Assembly (NCBI GenBank): GCA_964432875.1
Contig: CAYSPJ010000121.1
Coordinates: 1 to 14,941, forward strand
Direction of reading: 5' to 3'
DNA from: JACJYE01 sp964432875
GTDB taxonomy: Bacteria; Bacteroidota; Bacteroidia; Chitinophagales; Saprospiraceae
Length of the DNA: 14,941 nucleotides
The position numbers and the translations under genes were made by a program. Positions within the stretch are counted from its first letter, which is position 1. The number at the start of each line of letters is the position of its first letter. Positions 1 through 5,814 of the stretch are shown here, one piece after another. The notes below the pieces were generated by a model. It ran no database searches, was not told the DNA's origin, and saw nothing but the letters and a program-made list of their open reading frames with translations.

Positions 1-219
1 TTTTCAGGCGGCATCTAAAAACGTGGGGGCACAGTAGCGTGAGATGTCACCATGCCGCCGCTTAGAATTGGCTGATGGGGCGGCAGATTACACCTCACGC
101 CGCCGGGCAGCCGCGTTCACGCTTATGAAACCTGTGTGGTGGGTGCTGGGAAAGGTTTTGCAAATGCTGCTTGAGCCCCTGCCTGTTTCCGCTCTGACGT
201 GCTCTCAGCCGAGCCGTGG

Positions 220-238
220 CAGCGTACCCCGTACGCTG
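220..238. repeat. Perfect 8-bp palindrome with 3-nt loop
   Basis: CAGCGTAC at 220-227 and GTACGCTG at 231-238 are exact reverse complements separated by CCC. It sits five bases from the next hairpin (243-272), giving two back-to-back stem-loops downstream of metG. No T-run follows on either strand, so it is not a textbook intrinsic terminator. Confidence 0.7.
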
Positions 239-242
239 ACAT

Positions 243-272
243 CCCGCTAAATGCGGCCGAGCATTTAGCGGG
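243..272 (-). terminator. Possible metG terminator: perfect 12-bp stem-loop
   Basis: CCCGCTAAATGC (243-254) and GCATTTAGCGGG (261-272) are perfect reverse complements with a 6-nt loop. The hairpin begins 14 bases beyond the metG stop on the minus strand, which is a terminator position. There is no U-tract after the stem, so termination would have to be Rho-assisted or the stem may act as an mRNA 3'-end stabiliser. The stem is certain; the role is inferred. Confidence 0.5.
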
Positions 273-286
273 GCCAATTGCCCCCC

Positions 287-2458
287 CTACTTCACCTCCG
301 CCCCATCCTCACACCCCTTGGCCGGGCTGACGAAATGTAGCTTCCCCTGCGCATCCTCGGCGGTGAGGATCATGCCTTGGGATTCGATGCCGCGCAGCTT
401 GCGGGGCGCCAAGTTGGCCACCACCACCACCTGCTGGCCGGGCAGGGTTTCCGGATTGAAATGTTCGGCGATGCCGGAGACGATGGTGCGCTGCTCGCTG
501 CCCAGGCTCACCAGCAACTTGAGCAGCTTGTCGGCTTTGGGCACTTTTTCGGCTTCCAGGATGGTGCCGGTGCGCAGCTCCAGCTTGCTGAAGTCGTCGT
601 ACTGGATGGCGGGTTTTGTGCCAGCCCCCTTACCCCCCAGCCCCTTAAAGGGGGAGGAGGGGGCTGGCGCTGCGGCTGCGCCCGGCTCCGGGCTAGCCTC
701 TGCCAGCAATACCTGTGTCAGCTTCGCCTTTTGGCGGTTGATGATTTGGAGGAGGCGGTCGTCTTTGCGGTCGATGATTTTGGCAAAGAGTAGTTCAGGC
801 TGTCCGAGGGCATGCCCGGCGGGCAGCAGCGGCTGGCCCGCTTGCAGTTGCTCCAGTGCCGTGCTCAAGCTGCCGGCCGTCAGCTCGGGCAGCTGGAGCA
901 GGCGGCGTATCTTGGGTGCGGTGAAAGGGATGAAGGGCGCGCACAGCACGCTCAGCAGCGCCACCACCTGCTGACAGACGAACAGGCAATCTTTGATGGC
1001 CGGGTCGTCCGGGTTGGCTTTGTACAGCTTCCAGGGGGCCGCCTCCTGGAGGTAGGTGTTGCCCCAGGACGAGATTTCCATCAGCGTCAGTACCGCCGGG
1101 CGGAAGCTGAAGCTGTCGAGCTCTTCCAGCAGCCTCTCGGCCAGTGCACGCACTGGCGCCAGGGCTTCCTGTAGATTGATGGACGCTGGCGGCACCTGCC
1201 CGTTGAAGTAGTTGTTGGACAGCACAATCACCCGGTTGACGAAGTTGCCCAGGTTGTCGGCCAGCTCCTTATCGTGAAAGTCCACGAATTCATCCCATTT
1301 GAAATCGGCGTCCTTGTTTTCCGGCATGTTGCGGATGAGGGCGTAGCGCAGGGCGTCTTCCTTGTTGGGGAAATCCTGGAATTCCTCCAGGTATTCGTGC
1401 TGCTCGATGCCCCAGTTGCGCGACTTGGAGAACTTCTGGCCCTCGAAGTTAAGGAACTGGTTGGCTGGCACGTTCACTGGCAAGTTGTACTCGCCATGGG
1501 CCTTCAGCATGGCCGGGAAGACGATGCAGTGGAAGACGATATTGTCTTTGCCGATGAAGTGGATGAGGGTCGTTTCCGGGTCTTTCCAGTACAGCTCCCA
1601 GTCCTTGCCATTTTCGGCGGCCCACTGGCGGGTAGAGGAGATGTAGCCGATGGGGGCGTCGAACCAGACATAGAGCACCTTGCCCTTGGCTTCTTCCAGC
1701 GGCACGGGGATGCCCCAGGGCAGATCGCGGGTGATGGCGCGGGGCTGCAGGCCGCTGTCCAGCCAGGAGAGGCACTGGCCCACCACGTGGCGTTTCCAGG
1801 CCTTAGGGTCGTGGTGCGGCTTGCCGTCCAGGATGCCTTCGTTGATCCACTGGCGCAGCCAGGCTTCGTGTTTATCCAGCCGGAAGTACCAGTGCTTGGT
1901 CTTTCTCAGTACCGGCTTATTGCCGCTAAGGGTGGAGCGGGGGTCAATCAGCTCGGTGGGGGAGAGGTCGGCGCCGCATTTCTCGCACTGGTCGCCATAG
2001 GCCTCGTCGTGGCCGCAGCGTGGGCAGGTGCCCACGATGTAGCGGTCGGCGAGGAACTGGTCGAAATCCGCGTCGTAGTATTGTTCCATCTCGCGCTCTT
2101 CCAGTTCGCCGCCCTTATGGTAGAGCTTGAGGAAAAGCCCTTGGGAGGTTTCGTGGTGCAGGGGCGCGCTGGTGCGGTGGTAGTAGTCAAATGAAATGCC
2201 CAGGCGCTCGAAGGTGGTTTTATTCAGCTCGTGGTATTTGTCGATGATCTGCTGGGGCGTCACCCCTTCCTTCTTGGCGCGGATGGTGATGGCGGCGCCG
2301 TGCTCGTCGGAGCCGCACACCCATACCACGTCCTTGCCCAGCAGGCGCAGATAGCGCACATAGACATCGGCGGGCAGGTAGGCGCCGGCCAGGTGGCCCA
2401 GGTGCAGGGCGCCATTGGCATAGGGTAGGGCAGAGGTAATCAGGTATCGTTTGCTCAT
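287..2458 (-). CDS. metG: Methionyl-tRNA synthetase with C-terminal tRNA-binding domain
   Basis: Cytoplasmic class I aminoacyl-tRNA synthetase that charges tRNA-Met with methionine using ATP. The 723-aa protein starts MSKRYLITSALPYANG. The HIGH signature is HLGH at residues 19-22, and the KMSKS loop is KFSKS at 342-346. A CxxC...CxxC zinc knuckle lies at Cys145, Cys148, Cys158 and Cys161, which marks the MetRS1-type (E. coli-like) enzyme. The anticodon-binding helical domain follows. The last roughly 105 residues form an EMAP/Trbp111-like OB-fold tRNA-binding domain (conserved LRTG, ADKLL and PRKLRG segments), the usual dimerisation and tRNA-binding appendix. Between them is an Ala/Pro/Gly-rich linker, and residues about 597-613 of it are encoded by a 49-bp DNA palindrome (620-668). 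Length is normal for the fused form. It is divergent from the nuclease gene at 2624. Confidence 0.98.
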   Translation of the reverse strand: MSKRYLITSALPYANGALHLGHLAGAYLPADVYVRYLRLLGKDVVWVCGSDEHGAAITIRAKKEGVTPQQIIDKYHELNKTTFERLGISFDYYHRTSAPLHHETSQGLFLKLYHKGGELEEREMEQYYDADFDQFLADRYIVGTCPRCGHDEAYGDQCEKCGADLSPTELIDPRSTLSGNKPVLRKTKHWYFRLDKHEAWLRQWINEGILDGKPHHDPKAWKRHVVGQCLSWLDSGLQPRAITRDLPWGIPVPLEEAKGKVLYVWFDAPIGYISSTRQWAAENGKDWELYWKDPETTLIHFIGKDNIVFHCIVFPAMLKAHGEYNLPVNVPANQFLNFEGQKFSKSRNWGIEQHEYLEEFQDFPNKEDALRYALIRNMPENKDADFKWDEFVDFHDKELADNLGNFVNRVIVLSNNYFNGQVPPASINLQEALAPVRALAERLLEELDSFSFRPAVLTLMEISSWGNTYLQEAAPWKLYKANPDDPAIKDCLFVCQQVVALLSVLCAPFIPFTAPKIRRLLQLPELTAGSLSTALEQLQAGQPLLPAGHALGQPELLFAKIIDRKDDRLLQIINRQKAKLTQVLLAEASPEPGAAAAPAPSSPFKGLGGKGAGTKPAIQYDDFSKLELRTGTILEAEKVPKADKLLKLLVSLGSEQRTIVSGIAEHFNPETLPGQQVVVVANLAPRKLRGIESQGMILTAEDAQGKLHFVSPAKGCEDGAEVK
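620..668. repeat. 49-bp imperfect palindrome inside the metG linker
   Basis: GCCAGCCCCCT (620-630) is the exact reverse complement of AGGGGGCTGGC (658-668). A second arm pair, CCCCTT (641-646) and AAGGGG (648-653), forms the centre around a single A. On the minus strand it reads through in frame as part of the low-complexity MetG linker (SPFKGLGGKGAG). C-rich/AAA/G-rich palindromes of this kind occur as dispersed repeats in Bacteroidota genomes (my recollection, not checked here). The likely origin is insertion of a mobile or amplified repeat at a tolerant linker site. Confidence 0.75.
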
Positions 2459-2499
2459 TGTCTTGCGGTTTTGTGGCGGGCCGGGCCCGAAATGAAGCG

Positions 2500-2531
2500 C
2501 GAATATACGTTAAACCGCGAAAATCGGGAAA
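2500..2531 (-). promoter_or_regulatory. Candidate metG promoter
   Basis: On the minus strand the sequence TATATTCG (2507 down to 2500) matches the Bacteroidota -7 element TAnnTTTG at seven of eight positions, and TTTC (2531-2528) lies 20 nt upstream in the -33 position. The -7 element is about 41 nt from the metG ATG. The match is imperfect at both boxes, so this is tentative. Confidence 0.35.
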
Positions 2532-2569
2532 TCTATCCCGTGAGGGCATTTTTTGGTGCCCTGCGCTCC

Positions 2570-2600
2570 TTGTAGTTTCTCTAAAAAGCATGTATATTTG
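2570..2600 (+). promoter_or_regulatory. Promoter of the Rpn-family nuclease gene
   Basis: TTG at 2570-2572, a 20-nt spacer, then TATATTTG at 2593-2600, an exact match to the Bacteroidota -7 consensus TAnnTTTG. The nuclease ATG follows 23 nt after the -7 box, implying a leader of roughly 15-20 nt. The 165-bp metG/nuclease intergenic region therefore holds divergent promoters. Confidence 0.7.
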
Positions 2601-2623
2601 CAACCATACAAGCAAATGCTGCT

Positions 2624-3517
2624 ATGCGCTACTTAGATCCGAAGAATGACCTGACTTTCAAAAAAGTATTTGGCGAGCATCCGCACTTGCTGAAGAGCAT
2701 GCTCAATGCCATGCTGCCATTCAAATCAGAATCCGAGCACATCGCTTCGCTGGAATACCTGCCTGCTGAGCAGGTGCCCCAAGTGCCGCTGTTGAAAAAC
2801 AGTATCGTTGACGTGCGTTGCACCGATCAGCGGGGGCGGCAGTTCATCGTGGAAATGCAGATGCTGTGGACCGACAGCTTCAAGAACCGGGTGCTTTTCA
2901 ACGCCTCTAAAGCGTATATCCGCCAGTTGGGCAAAGGGATGAAGTACAAATCTTTACAACCAGTTTACGCCCTCAATTTCGTCAACGAGATTTTTGAGCC
3001 TGATATCGAGGCTTTTTATCACCACTACGCCATCGTCCATGCCGAGCTGCCGGGCAAGCAGCTTGAAGGCCTCGAATTGGTTTTCGTCGAGCTGCCCAAA
3101 TTCCAGCCCGCCACTATCAGCGAGAAGAAGATGCAAGTGCTGTGGCTGCGCTACCTCACCCTCACTGAGGGGGTCAAGCAAGTTCCAGAAGATATGCTCC
3201 AAAACCCCGAGATCAGGGAAGCAGTCGCCTGTCTCGAAGAGTCTTCTTATAGCGAAGAGGAGCTCCGGGGATATGACAAGTATTGGGATGCGGTGAGTAC
3301 CGAGCGTTCCTTATTGATCGATGCGGAGGAGAAAGGCCGAAGTGAGGGATTGGCCGAGGGCGAGGCTCGCGGGTCAAAGCAAGAAAAATCGGCTACGGTG
3401 GTGCGTTGCCGTCGCATGGGTATGATTATCAGCGAAATCAGCGCCATCACGGGGCTGGCCGAGGCAGAAGTGCTGGAAATCCTGGAGGAAGCGGGCTTGA
3501 GCAAAGCTGCGGGATAA
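2624..3517 (+). CDS. Rpn-family PD-(D/E)XK nuclease (putative recombination-promoting nuclease/transposase)
   Basis: 297 aa, opening with MRYLDPKNDLTFKKVFGEHP, the typical N-terminus of the Rpn/PD-(D/E)XK transposase-like family (PF12784-type). The nuclease core shows Asp63 (in SIVDVRCTD) followed by a beta-strand with Glu77-x-Gln79 (FIVEMQM), the D...ExQ active-site pattern, and a following helix that carries the FNASKAYIRQL segment. Family members are Mg-dependent DNA endonucleases shown in E. coli to promote RecA-independent recombination. The C-terminus has the EGxAEG low-complexity stretch usual for the family and then a short segment resembling a helix-turn-helix (ISEISAITGLAEAEVLEILEE). 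It looks intact, has its own promoter, and has no terminal repeats or partner transposase gene around it. Such genes are usually multicopy. A chromosomal function is unknown. Confidence 0.9.
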   Translation: MRYLDPKNDLTFKKVFGEHPHLLKSMLNAMLPFKSESEHIASLEYLPAEQVPQVPLLKNSIVDVRCTDQRGRQFIVEMQMLWTDSFKNRVLFNASKAYIRQLGKGMKYKSLQPVYALNFVNEIFEPDIEAFYHHYAIVHAELPGKQLEGLELVFVELPKFQPATISEKKMQVLWLRYLTLTEGVKQVPEDMLQNPEIREAVACLEESSYSEEELRGYDKYWDAVSTERSLLIDAEEKGRSEGLAEGEARGSKQEKSATVVRCRRMGMIISEISAITGLAEAEVLEILEEAGLSKAAG

Positions 3518-3521
3518 CCGT

Positions 3522-3552
3522 GATGCCTTACCGGCAGCGGTGCCAGGGCATC
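3522..3552 (+). terminator. Weak stem-loop after the nuclease gene
   Basis: GATGCC (3522-3527) pairs with GGCATC (3547-3552), and GGCA (3533-3536) pairs with TGCC (3541-3544) inside it. It starts five bases past the nuclease stop. There is no T-run, so a terminator role is only suggested by position. Confidence 0.25.
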
Positions 3553-3657
3553 GAGCGCTTGGGGGGAGGAAATAGCAATTTCTTCGCTACCAGCAAGATG
3601 GGATGAAAAAAATCGTCAAAAAACTAAAAATTGTAAAACCACGAATATTAACCGCCC

Positions 3658-4719
3658 ATGTTCAGCCACCTCATCTGGGCCGCTGCGGCCTTCTTCTATG
3701 TCTGCTTAGCTGCTTTCAGCTACTCGCGCCCCAATCTTGGGGGCGACCAGGGGATGGGCTATGGTTTAGGCTTGGCTTTCTTTGGCCTGGGCTGTATCCT
3801 GAGCACGCTGGCCCTGGCCGGGGCGATGCTCTACAAGGGACAACTTGCCGCCGTGCTGCCCAGCAATCCTTGGCGTACCCTGCTGGCCTTTGCCGGGGCG
3901 CTGGCTTTTGCCGTGGCCGTTTTTTCTTGCGCGATGCTGAAATGGGAGCCCGTGCCGGGCGTACCTGGGTGGATCAACCGACTGGCGCAAAGCCGCGCCG
4001 ATATCTGGCTCCCTATCCTGGTGCTGCTGCCCAGCTTTATCCTGCTCTCCGAAGCCCGGCGATTGGCAGTGCCGGCCCTGGCCTATCAAATCCCTTTGGC
4101 GCTGGGCGTAGGGCTGAGCCTCATGATCTGCGCCGGCCTGCTCGCGAGCTGGATGGCGGCACAAGCCCACCAACAACAGGCGCTCGTGGCGCACATCCAG
4201 CAACGAGATCGCGAGCAGCACGAGCACTACCGGCGCGACATCGAAGCCTTCCAACCAACTGACCCACTGGTGAACATCTTGTCATTTACCGGCCGCTTCC
4301 ATGATGAGGATGTGCGCGCAGCCGCCCTGGCCAAAATCAAATCGCGCCCCGACTGGGAGGGAGAATTGATCGCTTTGCTGGAAAACGAGCATTACTACCA
4401 CTACGCCTATACCTTCCTCGACGGCAACCCGGTCGATCACCCCGAGGCCTTCGCCGAACCCCTTCGCCGCAGCATCCTGCTGGCGGCTGCCGAGGTGCGC
4501 CGCTCCATCCCGAATTCCAACAACCTGCAAAGCTGGAGCTTCGACCACATCGGCATCGAACGCCTCCTGCGCGCCATCGACGAACAATTCGCCAGCCAAG
4601 GGGTGGACTACCGCCCCGCCCTGCGCGAGCTCCGCCAAGCGCTGGATACGCCCCGCCCAGAGCAGTTCAAAAACGTGCGGTTTGCGGTGGCCAGGGAGTT
4701 GGATGGGTGGCTGCGGTAG
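3658..4719 (+). CDS. Unrecognised multi-pass membrane protein with C-terminal cytosolic or periplasmic domain
   Basis: 353 aa; I do not recognise the family. The N-terminal half is strongly hydrophobic, with about five predicted transmembrane helices near residues 3-21, 34-59, 75-94, 117-132 and 143-168. A charged, Gln/Glu/His-rich helical stretch follows (AQAHQQQALVAHIQQRDREQ, a likely coiled coil). The soluble C-terminal half is helical (for example the DEDVRAAALAKI segment, with HEAT-like spacing) and contains an aromatic/His patch ENEHYYHYAY. The start ATG was chosen because it begins the first membrane helix and fits the codon use of the rest. A longer reading frame at 3603-4262 in another phase is a shadow. 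No strong promoter box is visible in the 140 bp before it, so co-transcription with the nuclease is possible. No function is assigned. Confidence 0.8.
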   Translation: MFSHLIWAAAAFFYVCLAAFSYSRPNLGGDQGMGYGLGLAFFGLGCILSTLALAGAMLYKGQLAAVLPSNPWRTLLAFAGALAFAVAVFSCAMLKWEPVPGVPGWINRLAQSRADIWLPILVLLPSFILLSEARRLAVPALAYQIPLALGVGLSLMICAGLLASWMAAQAHQQQALVAHIQQRDREQHEHYRRDIEAFQPTDPLVNILSFTGRFHDEDVRAAALAKIKSRPDWEGELIALLENEHYYHYAYTFLDGNPVDHPEAFAEPLRRSILLAAAEVRRSIPNSNNLQSWSFDHIGIERLLRAIDEQFASQGVDYRPALRELRQALDTPRPEQFKNVRFAVARELDGWLR

Positions 4720-5029
4720 GTTGGTAGCGGTATGCTCTGCTTGGCAAGAGCAAAGCGTCATCCTTCCTCAGCAGAGTGAAGCGCTATAGGTTGCCAAGCC
4801 AGATTAGCCATGTGATTATTCCTCATTGCCCCCTTTTAAAGTAGCTGGGGAACGTCATCTTAAAGTGCCACTTGCCCCCCTCCAAACAGGCTGAAAACTC
4901 AGCAAACCAGCGCTGCCCGGCAAGCCTGCCCCCTGCTCAAAACAGCTTTTTATCCTCGTCAAAAGCAGCCAGCCGAGTTGCTGATTTCCCAATGTTACCC
5001 AAAACGACCCAAGCTTACTCGGAAAGGCC
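4720..5029. other. Intergenic region, no gene seen
   Basis: There is no supported coding region between the membrane protein and the peptide-operon promoter. The only structure seen is a 6-bp inverted repeat, TGCTCT (4733-4738) and AGAGCA (4747-4752), with an 8-nt loop and no T-run just after the membrane-protein stop. The rest is featureless, and composition shifts towards AT as the downstream promoter is approached. Confidence 0.6.
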
Positions 5030-5061
5030 TTGATATTATCATCGGAACGGCTTTAAATTTG
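5030..5061 (+). promoter_or_regulatory. Promoter of the peptide-GLPGLI-receptor operon
   Basis: TTG at 5030-5032, a 21-nt spacer, then TAAATTTG at 5054-5061, an exact match to the Bacteroidota -7 element TAnnTTTG. Transcription should start near 5067-5070, leaving a leader of about 120 nt before the first peptide gene. No comparable promoter is seen between the two peptides, the GLPGLI gene and the receptor gene. Confidence 0.7.
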
Positions 5062-5111
5062 CACTATCAGATGTCGAAAAAATGTAAGGCGCCAAATTTT
5101 AGATGTCTGGT

Positions 5112-5150
5112 GGTGGAGCCCTAAGCCACTCGAAAAAAGTTAGGGGCACC
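5112..5150 (+). promoter_or_regulatory. Structured 5' leader hairpin of the peptide operon
   Basis: CCCTAA (5119-5124) pairs with TTAGGG (5140-5145), and outside it GGTG (5112-5115) pairs with CACC (5147-5150) across a small asymmetric internal loop. The loop is 15 nt and A-rich. A T-rich run (5161-5166) begins about ten bases beyond. A 17-codon frame (ATG 5071 to TAA 5122-5124) ends inside the left arm. The base pairing is seen directly; a role in attenuation or mRNA stability is inference. Confidence 0.45.
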
Positions 5151-5188
5151 TAATTGTTCATTTTTTAACCTTTAAAACCTTCAGTATT

Positions 5189-5428
5189 ATGAAAAAGGTC
5201 ATTTTGATGTTTTCAGCCATTTTAATGATGTCATTTATTGCGGTATCTGCTTCCACTGGTGAGCCGGCTCCGCCGGCAGTAGCGGCAGAAAGCGCTCATT
5301 CCGCAGAACTTGAAGAAGCGCTTTTCTGCTCAGTTGAAATTGGTGGTATTTCCGGATCATGCTGGTTTTGCAACTGCGCAAAATTTGCTGCCGAGATCAG
5401 TAACGCCGCGGAGTTCCCCAACCCGTAG
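5189..5428 (+). CDS. Small secreted Cys-rich peptide, copy 1
   Basis: 79 aa. Residues 1-21 form a Sec-type signal peptide (MKK, a hydrophobic Ile/Leu/Met/Phe core, then VSA as a cleavage site). Residues 22-40 are an Ala/Pro/Glu-rich spacer. Then comes the conserved core LEEALFC, a ten-residue variable stretch, and CWFCNCA-x-F-AAEI, placing cysteines at 47, 58, 61 and 63, with a short tail ending in FPNP. The second gene at 5480 has all four cysteines at the same residue numbers. The EEALFC segment is reminiscent of the NVEALA small-protein family of Bacteroidota (PF14055-like: signal-like N-terminus, VEALA motif, C-terminal cysteines), but membership is uncertain. It is first in an operon with a GLPGLI protein and an outer-membrane receptor. 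It could be a secreted structural or signalling peptide, a metal-binding peptide or a bacteriocin-like precursor. The DNA is visibly more AT-rich than neighbouring genes. Confidence 0.85.
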   Translation: MKKVILMFSAILMMSFIAVSASTGEPAPPAVAAESAHSAELEEALFCSVEIGGISGSCWFCNCAKFAAEISNAAEFPNP

Positions 5429-5443
5429 TCCCCGGTTGTTTTT
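5419..5443 (+). terminator. Weak attenuator-like hairpin between the two peptide genes
   Basis: CAACC (5419-5423) pairs with GGTTG (5434-5438) around a 10-nt loop, followed directly by five T residues (5439-5443). The stem is short and overlaps the stop codon of peptide 1, so if it terminates at all it would do so partially, reducing read-through to peptide 2 and the downstream genes. Confidence 0.25.
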
Positions 5444-5479
5444 AGCATCTAATTCCTAACTTTTTTAAACACTAGACAC

Positions 5480-5713
5480 ATGAAAAAGGCTTTTTTAACG
5501 TTTTCAGCAATGTTATTGCTGTCGTTTGTAGCTATGGCAGCTTTTTCTGTTGAATCGGCACCGGTCGCAGAATTATCTGGTGATATTGATTCAACAGAGG
5601 TTGAAGAAGCTGTTTTTTGCAAAGTTTCGGCTAATGGCAATACCGCAACTTGCTGGTTTTGCAATTGCGCCGAGTTGGCAGCAGAAATCGGCATGGCCCC
5701 GCCAAGCCCGTAA
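5480..5713 (+). CDS. Small secreted Cys-rich peptide, copy 2
   Basis: 77 aa, a clear paralogue of the peptide at 5189. The signal peptide (residues 1-21, MKKAFLTFSA...AMAA) and the core VEEAVFC-x10-CWFCNCAELAAEI align with copy 1 without a single gap over 70 residues. By hand I count 19 of 31 identical residues in the core (40-70) and 12 of 21 in the signal peptide. Cysteines are again at 47, 58, 61 and 63. The spacer (22-39) is acidic and diverged, as in precursors where only the core is under selection. Within the CWFCNCA codons the differences are synonymous, which suggests purifying selection. The duplicated unit includes part of the leader: CTAATT, then TTTTTTAA, precede both start codons. 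The ends differ (PPSP here, FPNP in copy 1). There is no separate promoter, so co-transcription with copy 1 is likely. Function unknown. Confidence 0.85.
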   Translation: MKKAFLTFSAMLLLSFVAMAAFSVESAPVAELSGDIDSTEVEEAVFCKVSANGNTATCWFCNCAELAAEIGMAPPSP

Positions 5714-5727
5714 TACCTAGCACCATG

Positions 5728-5775
5728 GAGCTTTGAGCATCAGGCCTGATTATCATCAGCCAGGTGCTCAAGCTC
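5728..5775 (+). promoter_or_regulatory. Intercistronic stem-loop between peptide 2 and the GLPGLI gene
   Basis: GAGC (5728-5731) plus TTGAGCA (5733-5739) pair with TGCTCAA (5765-5771) plus GCTC (5772-5775), an 11-bp stem with one bulged T at 5732. The loop contains most of the 12-bp palindrome ATCAGGCCTGAT (5739-5750). A run of five T starts 13 nt after the stem. Its position suggests a partial terminator or an RNA-processing or stabilising element setting the ratio of peptide to receptor mRNA. Confidence 0.45.
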
Positions 5776-5814
5776 TTTGATGATCATATTTTTAAACCTA
5801 AAAATCCAGTAAAC

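Larger units (their letters stand above)
1..286. other. Non-coding region downstream of metG, rich in palindromes
   Basis: I see no convincing gene here. A 68-aa reading frame (44-250, +) has no family resemblance and overlaps the palindromes, so I do not call it. GGCGGC-type words alternate with their complements: GGCGGCAT at 7-14 pairs with ATGCCGCC at 52-59, and GGCGGC at 79-84 pairs with GCCGCC at 99-104. Two perfect hairpins lie closest to metG and are listed separately. The stretch is cut by the window edge, so it may be the tail of a larger structured or repeated element. Confidence 0.5.

Noticed and set aside
1..130. tRNA or other known RNA gene
   Set aside because: The inverted words do not give a cloverleaf with the TTCGA and acceptor-stem pattern.
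44..250. 68-aa frame on the plus strand
   Set aside because: Spans the palindromes, has no recognisable motif or promoter, and its composition matches random GC-rich DNA.
1274..2194. 306-aa frame antisense to metG
   Set aside because: Lies wholly opposite a clear essential gene; long antisense frames are expected from its GC-rich third positions.
3603..4262. 219-aa frame overlapping the membrane protein in another phase
   Set aside because: Arg/Gly/Ala-rich with no hydrophobic or domain pattern; the 353-aa frame has proper membrane helices.
4733..4752. Terminator of the membrane-protein gene
   Set aside because: Only 6 bp of stem with an 8-nt loop and no T-run; kept only as a remark.
5069..5107. 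AGATGTC direct repeat at 5069-5075 and 5101-5107, exactly 32 bp apart, downstream of the operon promoter
   Set aside because: A 7-bp repeat in a region this size is not unlikely by chance, and no regulator gene is adjacent, so I do not call an operator.
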